This document shows, one piece after another, positions 48,947-60,134 of a stretch of 64,000 nucleotides of DNA. Origin of the DNA: Pratylenchus scribneri (Eukaryota; Nematoda; Chromadorea; Rhabditida; Pratylenchidae); contig JAQSEB010000059.1 of assembly GCA_030063045.1 (NCBI GenBank), positions 4,960,001 through 5,024,000 on the forward strand, read 5' to 3'. The notes below the pieces were generated by a model that saw nothing but the letters and a program-made list of their open reading frames with translations, was not told the origin of the DNA and did not search any database. The position numbers were made by a program, and so were the translations under genes. Numbering within the stretch: the first letter of the stretch is position 1; the number at the start of each line of letters is the position of its first letter.

Positions 48947-51239
48947 TCAACGCCTTTCCATCCGCACCCAGAACCCATGACTCGGTTTCAACACTAATTC
49001 GGGTAGGCCTCGATTTTCTAATTCGTGCATTGTTGAGATCACTCGATAACGTCGAAAAATTTTCGCAACCTTCAAAAAGGGGAATTCATGTGGATTCAAT
49101 CAAAAAATTGCGGCCAACCGTGATTTTTTGCTCCGTACTCGCAAATTTTTGACCTTTAGACGAAAGAAATTGCCAAAATGAATGGAGGGAAATGGATGAA
49201 TTTAACTTGCCAATGCAATTTCGGGGACCAGCCGAGAATGGAAGATAGGCGAATGGCTCCTTATTGCGAGCCTTGACACGATCCGGCGAGAAATGTTCCG
49301 GGTCAAAATCATCGGGATTATGGAAATACTGGAAAATAGATCAAAGGGAAAGAGAAGAAAGAACCCTTCGATCCCGGTGAATGGCAAATGGTGGAACCAT
49401 AACAGTGGCACCGGCAGGAATCAGAAAATCACCTTTAAAAATGGGAAGGCTATTTTGAATTTTGGAGACAGTATATTTTCCTATTTATCATTTTTTGGAA
49501 TTTTTTCTTAAAAATAAATACTATATTTGTTTAATTCATTGTTCCATTAATTTATATAATTCAATTCCCAGACCAATTTGTGTTTCCTCCGTAATCACTC
49601 TCCCAATGATTGGCACTGTTGGCAGCAAACGCATCGTCTCCCGAATGCATTGTTCCGCATATCTCATTTTTGGCATATCCTCCAATTGAACATCCCTTTC
49701 CATATTTTCCCCTATAAAAAATATTCCCCCATTTTGGTTTTTATCAAAAATTTGCACCGAATATTTCGGACATTTCAGCGAATAATTTCTCCTGTAAATG
49801 TGGCCGATGGCCGACCCAAAAAACGAGGAAACCGAGGCTAAAATGGAATATTTTAAATTATAATTAATACTTTTTTTTTGCTGACCTGCTTGACACAGTG
49901 TCATGCCCTATAAATTAATATTAATTAATTTATTTATTTATATTCCCCCATTTATGTATTTACCCTCAAACATGAATGTTTCCACCTCCTCCCGAATATC
50001 CTCATCCGTAAAATCACTTTGTTCTTGTAAATCCAATAAAATGTCCAAAAAACAATTTCCCTTTCCTTCATTCGTTATTCCATTTCCATTCTTTTTATGG
50101 CCATTTTCCTTTGATTCGGTTCTTTTCATTTGCCTTTCCCTTTTTCGATTCGAAATCACCTAAAATGATGTCCATTCCACCCCAAAATTCATCATTTTCT
50201 CACTCCTTGTGTGAAATCGGTGATTGCCTTCAAATTTTGTTGGAATTCGTGTCCTTTTCCGCTCATTCGCCAAATTAATTCTGGCCAAAGCCATGGAGAA
50301 CGCATTCTAAATTAATGGAATTCGGTCTAATTAGCCAATTTTGGACACCTGTAAAATCCAAGTTCGCACATTTTCTTCACCGCCTCCACATATTTGGCAT
50401 TTTTGCCCCTTTGAGTATGCATTTGAATGCCCATTGCCGCCTCTGAATAATATTGATGGGCCTAAAGGGCATTCACCAACCACAAATGATGTCCAATGCA
50501 TATAATTTAATGTAACGGTAAAAATCAAAGGGATATCCCCTTTGGACACATTCATCCAGCATTTCAACCAAAGTCTACAAAAATTGCATTAAAATGGATT
50601 GAATGCTTTTTTTACATTGGATTGCCGATTGAAAACTTGAATAAAATTTTGGAGGATTTTAAAATGAAAAGCGGGTGTCAGAATCTTTCGCCTTCGATGC
50701 CATTTTTCGCCGGTGCTTGTCAAAAGTCCGGTGCCAAGCCAATCCTGGAGTAGGGAATATTCAAATGGTTTGGAGATGAGCACATTGCCTGCCATAAAAT
50801 AAATAAATAAATTGAATATTTCTCTTCACTTTTTGCTCACTTTCCAACACAACTTTGGCCGTTTCCGGTTTATAGACAATCACAATGGGTTTTGGGCCGA
50901 GCCAAAGGCGCATTATCCCTAATAAAGTCAAAATAAAGGGCAAAATGGAGACCAAACCGGGGGCATCCTTGTCCTCGGTGTATTTTCGGAAATAATATTC
51001 CATTTGGTAGGTGGCCTCTAAAATTAGGGGAATATTTTGGAATTTGGCCCAAAAAGGCAACTTTCATTGTCGGGCGAAAATTTCAAAGCGCATCCAATGA
51101 TTGGAAGTGAGGATGGGCCAGGCAATCGATCAATTAGCCTCACAAATTCACGATACTTACGAATTCTGGCAAAAATGCGGCGAATTAGGGACGGCAAAAT
51201 GACCAAAATGGCAGCAAATAACCAAATTGCCGGGTTCAT
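48947..51239 (-). CDS. Cytochrome P450, CYP4-like, complete
   Basis: Fifteen exons sum to 1560 nt in frame (519 aa). An N-terminal membrane anchor ([15 protein letters not shown]) is followed by the Pro-rich hinge [11 protein letters not shown]. Then come [17 protein letters not shown], the I-helix oxygen-binding EGHDTVS, the K-helix ExxR in ETMR, PERF-region DPEHFSPDR and the haem loop [10 protein letters not shown] (FxxGxRxCxG with the Cys ligand). The wording is CYP4-type: ER-bound monooxygenases that act on fatty acids and xenobiotics. Intron 49154-49210 uses a GC donor and lies directly after the haem cysteine codon region (ATTG|GCAAGT), restoring CIGQKFA. All signature residues are present, so it should be functional. 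Confidence 0.93.
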
Positions 51240-52800
51240 TTTTGGGGATCGATTCGGCCAAAAGAAAGGAAATTGTGGAGGAGGGAAAGGGACAAAGACA
51301 AAAGTGGGTTGTTGTCATTGCGGAAAAGAGGTCGTGGAAAAGGACAATTTTTGGAACGGGTTTTTTGCTGGCCAAAAACGATGGCGTAATGCGATGGAGC
51401 AAAAGGGAATGGAATGAAGTAATATTGAATGCAGAAATTGGCCAGAAAATTGTGGCCACAGAGAAGAAATGGAGTTCATCGACGGAAGTGAGCATCAATT
51501 CAATAGAGCGAATAATGATGATGGACCAATTAGAGGAAAATGATCAGAGCCTTTGGCGAATATTGTCCTAATCAGGGTAAAGTCAGTTTCGGTTTGAGAT
51601 AATTAATGAAATTTGTAATCGAAATTGTGAATTTTTGCTCTTTAAAACCGAAAAGAGGAGAAACCGAAACCGTGATTTGTCAGAAACCGAAACCGATTTT
51701 TAAAACCGATACCTTAATAAAACTGACATTGAACAACCCTAATCTTAATGTATAGAAAATGAATGAAATAATAAAATTAATTTGCATTCATTTAAATTCA
51801 ACATTTTCAACAACTTTTCCAGTTTATTTTCTGCCAATATAAAGAAATGTATAATGTAATATCATTTTTGCGCATGAATTTCACGTGGAAAGGAGGATCA
51901 ATGTGAGAAGGAGAATGAATGGCATTTGCAGAAAGAACGATTAAATTCCAATGAACATAGTTCAAAATTAAATGGAAACCGGCAAGACATTAAAATTAAA
52001 CTGCTAAGACATTGATGAATGATTTGTTTTCAAGTTGAATTGCATAAAACAAAAATATCAAAATAATCTTCAGCCTTTTTAGTTCACCAAAAATATTTTG
52101 TCAAGCATTTAATAATACCATTAAATTCATTGATCACAATTCATCGTTAATTTGTGAATGTTTATTTAAATCTAATAAATGAATTCAAAAACAAAAGAGT
52201 CTTATGTTGCCATTGTCAGTCTCGAGTGGTCCTTTTAAATTTGATCCAATCTCATGATAATTATTCGCCCAATTAATAATACTATTTTTATGTAATTTGT
52301 GCCCTTTTCTTCCGTCCATCTATTTCAACGCTACAGAATATTTTCTCCACGACAAAATCCAACCACAATTAAATCCGCCCTTCAATAAATCATTTTAAAC
52401 CCTCCTCCGATCAAGAGGCGAAAAGAGGCCTTGAAGAACGTCTTTTTGAAGGGGCCATCATTACTGCTGAAATGGAGAATTGGGGAAGGGGGAGGGAGGG
52501 TGGGCATCATGGATCAGCACGACACAAAACCAACAAACCAGCCGATCACAGCTCCAAATATAATTTTATCAATCAAAATCGATCAAATAAAACCAAAACC
52601 ATTCTCCCATCCAAAAATTCTCACCGAACACGCGACCGCCTTCGGCCATCAACTTCACCCACTCATTCATTTATTAATACCATCAAACTAGCCAATTCGA
52701 ACTTTGTCCCCTCTCCCCAACCATTTTCGCGCGCACGTGCATCATCGAATGCTAAAATTGGGCCAATCGACTAAAGCCTCCATCCTTCTTCCATTCAAAA
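51240..52800. other. Intergenic between divergent P450 and SLC25 genes
   Basis: Promoter side of both genes. Four GAAACCG/AAACCGA words cluster at about 51645-51715, a short degenerate repeat. A 114-codon plus-strand frame at 51227-51571 overlaps the P450 first exon and has no motif. 52431-52774 is open in two frames and is not accepted. Confidence 0.45.
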
Positions 52801-54535
52801 ATGTCCTCTTCCTCGAATTCGAATGTTCTGCACGATTTTATGGCCGGCTGTATGGGTGGGGCTGCCGGCGTCCTTTCCGGATATCCCCTCGATACAATCA
52901 AAGTCCGCCTCCAAACCCAAAGTGCTAATTCTCCTCTTTATCGCGGCACTTTTCATTGTTTTCATTGCATCCTCCGTTCTGAAGGCCCATCGGCACTCTA
53001 CAAAGGTCGGCTAATAATAAGAGGGAAATGGCCCAAAATGAGCCAATTTTGAAGGAATGTCCAGTCCATTGGCCAGTCTTGCCCTGGTCAATGCCCTTGT
53101 ATTTGGGGTACATGGAAAAGTGGCAAAACAGTTCAATGATCAACGGGCATTGAGCACACATTTTATTGCAGGCGCCGCTGCCGGTGCTGGCCAAGCATTC
53201 ATCGCATCCCCGATGGTAGATTTAGAAGGGATACTTCAAAATAATTCCCTCATTTCTTTTGATACTGTCAAATTTTTCGATTTTTTATGATATACTTTCT
53301 GTTCTATTTTACTTAATTAGTTACAAAACATAATCGAAAATATGCCAACAGAACAAGTGAAAATATTATTAAATTTTAAATGAATTATTTTACTATAGGA
53401 ATTGCTTAAACTCCGTGCCCAATTGCATCCATCAACCAATGCTTCCCCTGCCCAATCTCCTTTTCAACTTTTGCGGCAAATTATCCGACAAAAGGGCATT
53501 GCCCACCTCAATCGGTTCTTTCCTCATATTTTTGCCCATTATTCAAATTCAATTTTAGTGGTTTTTTGGCCACCCAAGTCCGTGATTGCCCGGCTATGGG
53601 TGTTTATTTTGCTTCATTTGAGTATTTTGGCCGGAATATGAGCCGAACAAATTCCATCGAAGGATTGTCAAATTGGCAATTGCTTTTGGCTGGCGGCGGT
53701 GCCGGAATGCTTTCTTGGGTAAATTTGGGACATATTTTTGATTGGAATAAAATTATTTTTTAAAGTTGTCCAATTATCCGGCAGATGTGATCAAAACTCG
53801 ATTTCAGGCGGATGATTCATACAAAAATTGTGAGTTTAAATTTAAATTAACCCCAAGGGAAAAAATAAAGAATAAATAATAAGGGGATGAGGCATCAAAA
53901 TACAGTACACACAACTGGGCGAATATCGCTTATAGCTCATTAAGGAATAAACCGATACTGATGATTTTAGTGTCAAATTGAACAGCTCATTGCTGGCTAT
54001 CGATAGATATAAAATTTATTTAGTTTGATTAAGATTTTGTGGAATTATATTCAAAAAAATCATAAAAAATTTAAAATATATAATAATAGTCTTTTTTAAT
54101 GTTTTGTAAGTACAAATCTGCTAATTCTGAACCAAATAAAGTAAATCTTATATCTATCGATAGCCAACAGTGGACTCTTTAATTTGATATCAAAACAATC
54201 AATATAGGTTTATTCCTTAATGAGCTGCAGTCTCCTAATTGAGACGTCGCCCAGTTGAACGTTTCTGTCAATATAGAATAAAATAACAATTTAAATTTTC
54301 GAAAAAAGGAATTATCCCAAAAAATAATCTTATTAAATTTTCCACAGATCGAGAGGTGATTAAGCGAACATATATGGAAGGAGGTGTCCGAACATTTTAT
54401 GCCGGCCTAGGTTCCACCTTGGCTCGCGCTTTTCCAACAAATGCGGCAACATTTTTTGCCGTCGAATGGACCTATCGACTTTTTTTGAGGCGGCCTTCCT
54501 CCTCCGATGTCATTCCACCCATTCTGCTGCTTTAA
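52801..54535 (+). CDS. SLC25 mitochondrial carrier (SLC25A29/45/47/48-like)
   Basis: Six exons (52801-53005, 53055-53215, 53399-53514, 53559-53718, 53766-53829, 54348-54535) sum to 894 nt and encode 297 residues, the normal carrier length. The three tandem repeats carry the Px[DE]xx[KR] signature: PLDTIKVRLQTQ, SPMELLKLR and PADVIKTRFQ. Each is followed by an aromatic-Gly block (LYRGTF, HLNRGFLATQVRDCPAMG, FYAGLGSTLARAFP). The RDCPAMGVYF wording fits the carnitine/basic amino acid carrier group. It sits in the mitochondrial inner membrane, with substrate not determinable by eye. Intron 5 (53830-54347) hosts a MITE-like element. Confidence 0.93.
53912..54257. mobile_element. MITE-like inverted-repeat element in SLC25 intron
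   Basis: About 346 nt with long terminal inverted repeats of about 110-120 nt. Both ends begin CAACTGGGCGA (read inward) and share AGCTCATTAAGGAATAAACC and GGCTATCGATAGATATAA, with about 80% identity between arms. The centre is A/T-rich without an ORF. I could not see a clear target-site duplication. A non-autonomous DNA transposon is the best reading; a diverged palindrome of other origin is possible. Confidence 0.75.
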
Positions 54536-55058
54536 TTTGCCAATATGATGATCAACATTTGGCCATTGCCGCCAGCCTTATGCTTTTTCCAGAAGGCGGT
54601 TGCACATTTCACGAATCCATTCTTTGATTTCCACCAATTTATATTTTAATTGAACAAAATGATTTTGTAAATATTGGAAAAATAAAAAGAAATAAAATTG
54701 AAGCAGATGATTCTGAATTCAAGGGACACAAGAGAAAGATTGCCGAAGGATAAATCAAAAGAAATCATGGCATTTAATGAAGTTCAAATGAAGGGAGAAT
54801 TCTAGATGACAACGGATAACGGATGCAAGAATCTACTGTAATGGAAATTTGGAAATAAATGGCTTCATATTCAATCAAAATTATTTATTTATTTTATTAT
54901 TCATAATTCCTCCTTATGTATTTTCATCATTGATGAATGGGTCAATAATAAAATTGTATATAAAAACAGGTTCCCATTCTTCCATTCGCCCTTTTGCGTC
55001 ATTCCCCCATTTCTTTAACCTTCTTTTCCAATTTTCTTTTCTCATTTTCAACCAAAAA
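54536..55058. other. Intergenic between SLC25 and SLC6 genes
   Basis: 3' flank of the carrier and 5' flank of the transporter. The frame that leads into the SLC6 start is open from 54849, but the ATG at 55059 after ATTTTCAACCAAAAA is the better start. Nothing else is seen. Confidence 0.4.
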
Positions 55059-58000
55059 ATGTCGCGCATTTCCTCCCTTCCTTCCGATCCACCATCCAGT
55101 GCCATTGTCGATCCAAAATCGGCACTTCGCCAGCAAATTGTTCGATTGGAAAGCAAAAAAGATGGCCTAAAGAGAAATGCACAAATTCCACCAGAAAAAA
55201 TCCAGGTTACTGGGCAATTCACAATTTGCATTTCAATTTTGGCTCCGCAGGAATTGGAATTATTTGTATTGGAATTGAATCGACTTTTTGAATGCGGCGA
55301 TATGGAGGCAGCCGCCCTTCTTTATGTCAAGTTTGTTCGCATCCAAATTGTGTCATTTTCATTATTAATTTGTTTTGGATGTTTATCATTTGCCGAAGAA
55401 TTGGAAAGGCTCAGCCCCGTCCCAATTCTCATAATTCCTCCAACACCGGCCAAAGAATTGCCGGCTGAATCATTTCGAATGGCAGCCGCTCGATTCGAAG
55501 AGGGAACGGCAGCGGGACAACGGAGAAGAAGTCTTTGGAATCGAATAACGGCGAGGGCGAGGAGGGTGCCCAGAGGGAATGAGGCCAACGAACGGGATGG
55601 GGACCGAGATTTATGGGGAAGTCAAATTGAATTCTTCCTCTCCTGTTTGGGATTCATCGTCGGTGGTGGAAATACACTGCGATTTCCGGCCATGATTTTC
55701 GAATTTGGTGGCGCCTTTTTCATTCCCCATCTTTTTTTCATCGTCATTTTTGGCCTTCCCCTTGCCTACATGCATTTGGCCATTGGCCAATATTCAGGCA
55801 TATTTTTGCCTATTAAATTAATTTTAATTAATTTGAAGGTCTTTCTGCCAGCGGTGCTTTCTACAAAATGATGCCAATTGCCTCAGGGCTTGGATGGGCG
55901 TTTGTCACCCCATTCCTCCCTTTTTAAATTCAATTATAATTTTAAGTTTGGTTCTCTTGGCCGTCCCTGTTTCCATCTATTACATTTTTTATGTTGCCTG
56001 GGGTTTCTATTATTTTTGGTATGCTTTGCACGGTCTTTTCAATGGGGATGGCCTTGCCTGGGAACATTGTCGCCCTGAATGGGCAAAACATCTAAATTGT
56101 TGCGAATTGAGGGCCGGAAACCATTGTTTTGGTGATCGAATCCAACAACAGACAAATTCCACCAAATTGATGACTGCCCCTGAGGCATTCTTTCAGTAAA
56201 TTTCCCTCACATTTTGCATAATCTTATTAAATTTATATTCAGTTTTCAGGTTTGCCTTTCCCAAAATTAAAATTCATTAAATCATTGCAATCAGCCAATC
56301 TTCCAATAAAGGTGCTCAATCGAACATTGGTTGGTCATTCATTCACTCATTAAATCCATAATAATTTATTTCATTCATTTAAAGGACATTAATGAGGCGG
56401 CATTTGGCCCAATCCAGGACCATTTGGTCATTTCTCTAATCATTTCTTGGGTCATTGGTTTGTTGCCCCATTATTTGATTATCATTCCCCATCCAACAAT
56501 TTTGCAGTGTTTTTTGCTGTTTTTAAAGGACTTGGCTCCATTGGCCGTGTTGTTTCCTTCACTGCCACAATTCCCTATTTTCTGGTTCCTCCAATTTCTC
56601 TTTCATTTTTTCAACAAATTTTCCTTCAGTTGATTATTTTATTGTTACGGAGTGTTTCTTTGGATGGTGCCTCAGTTGGTCTGGTTTATTTGTTCAAACC
56701 GGAAATCAACAAACTTTGGTGCCTTAAGGTTATCCAATTAAATTATTCAATCCGGCAATATTTTTGTTAGATGTGGCGAAAGGCAGCTGAACAAGTGTTT
56801 TATTCGCTTGGAATTGATGCTGGCCCATTAATATCAATGGTAATTAACAAATTAATTAATTAAAATAATATGTATTTTCATAGGCCTCATTCAGTCGTTA
56901 TCGGAATAATATTTTCCGGGATGCAGTTTTGTTAGTCACGATGTCAGTCCATCACAATTCAACATTAATTTAATTTTTATTTCCATTTAAAGTGACATAT
57001 TTACCAGTGTTCTTTGTGGAATGGTCATTTTCTCATTCGTTGGATTTATGACAACGGCACAGGGAATTCAAATCAACGATATTCAAAGTTTGTTGTCAAT
57101 CAAAAAATGCCAAAACAATTCATTGAAGAAATGGATTCAACCTACATTGCATTCACTGTATACCCTGGGGTCACCTCATATTTGGAATGGGGCTTTGTTT
57201 GGGCCATTCTCTTTTTCACAATTTTAACATTGTCCGCATTGGATGCCGAATTTGCATGGCAAGAAATGGAAGGGGAAAGGGAATATTTTTAATAATTTAA
57301 AGGCTGGAAATGATCGCCAGCAGCATTATGAATCGATTTGGGAGCAAAAGAAAAAGCATCGAAAATAGATTGGTTGGCTTAATCCCTAATCCCCCCAATT
57401 CCATTAAGAATTGAATTCCATAAATTTAGCTGATCACTTTGTGTATTTTCTGCTGCCTTTGCGGCATTCCATTCTGCACCCGGGGTGGCATTTACATTTT
57501 TCATGCCATCGAAAATCTCAACTCCAATTGGAATTCATTTTCTCTTTCCCTTGTCCAAGTTTTGGTTGTTTGCCATGTTTACGGGGTTGACAAATTCCTG
57601 GAGGATATTGGGGAAATGTTGCGCATCGAAAAGGCCCCCTCATCGATGCTAATTTCGGGCATTAGCCGCGAACAATTCTTCTGGGCCAAATTCAAATATT
57701 TTTTTGGGCCTTGTGGCGGCTACATCAAATGGATGTGGAGTTTATTCGCCCCGATTGTTCTTACGGTCCGTTGCTTTGAATTTTGATGGAAATTAACTCG
57801 TGGAATAACCGATTTTGATAGATAATTTAATTCCTAATTATCTGATATTAAAATCAATAATTAATTCGTTGAACAATTAATCATCATTTCAGCTATTATT
57901 GCTTGCCTCCATTTTGGGCTATGAACGTGTCCAATTTGAGCATACAGAATTGCCATTCCTTTATGAATTGATTGCCTGGGTGGCCATGACCGGTCCATTA

Positions 58001-58939
58001 TTGGTGGTCCCTGGGATGGCAATTTGGTACATTTCCGAAGTGATCCGAAAGAATAAAGTGAGAGAATTTTGGGCACACATTTGAAATATTTTGAACATTT
58101 TAGCCATTAAAAAGTGTGTTCAGCACTGGACAATGGCGGAATATGGACATTGAATTGGAAAGCAAACAGCCAAAATATCCGGATGAAGGGGAGGCGCATT
58201 TATATGCGGTAAAATATATTAAAATGACCAAAAATATTCGCCCAAATCAAAGTATGTTGATCCACTCTCCAGAGGGGCATCTGCCAAATCCAATCGAGGA
58301 AATGTGAATTTTAATAGTGGATTCAAAGGAAATAATGGAGAAGAAAATAATGAAAAATATTTTCAATTGAGGGAAAGGCTGAAACGTTGGGAGGAGGCAA
58401 TGGAAAGTACCGTTGGAAAAGAGAGCAATTTGAGTGGGTGAATTGAGTTTAATTAATGCAAATTAGGAGGAATTTGTTCAGCGGATCGACCCGAATTGAA
58501 TGTGGAAGAAGATGAAGAGGAAGAGGAGGGAGGAGAAGTGCCAAGGATGAAGGGAAGATTGAAGGATTGGGAGGAGGCCACAAAAGCCAGACGTGGCACA
58601 ACATCGATGGGCCCAGCACCGGACATTTTATTTGGATCAATTCGACAGCAAAAACCCACAGAATCCATTTCCGAAACTCAAAGGTATTCTATTGTAATAT
58701 CCACCTCCTATTTTTGTAATATTTTCAGCCAATCAAAGGCGGATTCCTCCTTTTTGTTTGGCCCTCCTCCATTACAAAATGTCCATCGGTCTTCACAAAA
58801 TATTCATTCCATTGAAATGTCAAATTTCTCTGCCTCGATGCCAGCCGGAGGGTCCATCAAAAATGAATCGAGACAAAGACTGAAGAGGCCAAAACCAATT
58901 GGAGGCGGGAACAAAGGGACCAATAATAAAAAGGAATAA
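55059..58939 (+). CDS. SLC6-type sodium-coupled neurotransmitter/amino acid transporter
   Basis: Multi-exon gene from MSRISSLPSDPPS to a TAA at 58937-58939. TM1 reads GFIVGGGNTLRFPAMIFEFGG, a variant of the family GLGNVWRFP motif. Then QYSGLSASGAFYKMMPI, VAWGFYYFWYAL, an extracellular loop with Cys residues and an N-T-S glycosylation site, WVIVFFAVFKGLGSIGRVV, SFTATIPYF, FSLGIDAG and FASFSRYRNN-type segments. TM8-TM12 follow (ALDAEFAWLEMI, TRGGIYIFHAIE). Twelve helices are expected. A 150-residue hydrophilic N-terminus and a Glu-rich C-terminal tail of about 200 residues are unusual. Introns 55798-55838 and 57259-57302 use GC donors. The junction near 55904-55947 does not close in frame with GT-AG, so that exon edge is unresolved. 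Confidence 0.85.
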
Positions 58940-59192
58940 ACACCAATTAATTTGCCATTTATTTAATTTCCCAAAAGAAAAGTTTATTCAAATTTTAAAT
59001 AAAAAAAATGTTGAATGAAGGCATTTGGAGGATTTATGTTCCATTTTTTACGTTTTTCACAGGCAAATAAGAGAATTGAAGCCACAAAAAGAGGCGGCAT
59101 TTTATCAAAGAAAAATATAAAAATTATACAGCAAAGAAGGCACAGACGGTGAATTTAAAAAAATGAAGGGAGGAAGGAAGGAGATTTAAAAG

Positions 59193-60134
59193 CTATAGTA
59201 GCTGACGAAAAGCGCGGTCAACAATTTTCTGAATATCCGAGAATAATTTTCTACAAAGCAATATAAAATTATTGGTTTATGAACATGGAAATTAATATTT
59301 AAAATATCCAATTAAAATGCTTTCTAATTGAATGCCAAATTAATTTTTGAGACCGAAAATTAGATTTTTGATATTGAAAGTTTCTGTATTAAATTTTTAG
59401 CATTTTATTAGATATTAAATATATTATCCTTGTAAAAATGGAGATGAATTATGAATGGGCAAATCCAAATATTAGGCCGGCAAATCCAGAAAATTGTTGA
59501 GCGAAAGGAAATAATAAAATGGGAAAAATGGATGGGAAAGAAGGCAAAAATGAATTAATAAAAACAATAATGTATTATTAGTAAAAAAAATTAAAAATAA
59601 GGCAGAAAGTGGTCGTTGATTGGCTGAATTATTAAATTTGGTGGTGAGTAGTCTAAATTAAATTAAATTAAATAATAATATCACATTTATTTGTGGGTTT
59701 GGAGCACACAACACTCGACTCGACTCAATTTTTTATGTTCATTTTCCTCGATTAGAGAGCCAGTGGTCCGGTCAGCAATTTTGTGCCACCTCCGGCCAAA
59801 CAAATCATCCGTTGATGATGGAAAATTATGATAGGGATGACGGATTGGGGTGGGGGAGGGACACAAAATGCCGCAAAGTGGTGAAAATAAATTATAATAA
59901 AAAAATTAAATAATTGGGGAGGGAATGGATGGAAATATGCAAAAATATTCGGATATTCCTCCATCTATTCCTTCCAAAAATGAATAAAATATAATATTTA
60001 AATGAAATAATTCTGTACACGGAATCACAGTTCTCGCTTTGGTCTGCCAATAAAATGTGGACGGACAAATTTGGATTGGCTTCGCGGATGTGGTGGTAAT
60101 TAATAATGAATGAAATGACAAAAATGGACTAAAA
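59193..60134 (-). CDS. Unresolved minus-strand gene (orphan exons)
   Basis: At least two exon-like pieces stand out. The 3' one (59193-59250) follows a TTTGTAG acceptor and reads KLFSDIQKIVDRAFRQLL then stop. An upstream one ending near 60134 follows a TTTTTAG acceptor and reads SIFVISFIINYHHIREANPN, continuing LSVHILLADQSENCDS. Between them a possible piece (about 59700-59810) reads DDLFGRRWHKIADRTTGSL. I could not join these in phase and recognise no family. The rest of 58940-60135 is A/T-rich and may be UTR or intron. Confidence 0.3.

Noticed and set aside
51227..51571. 114-codon plus-strand ORF starting inside the P450 first exon
   Set aside because: It begins on the opposite strand of coding sequence, has no recognised motif, and lies in the promoter region.
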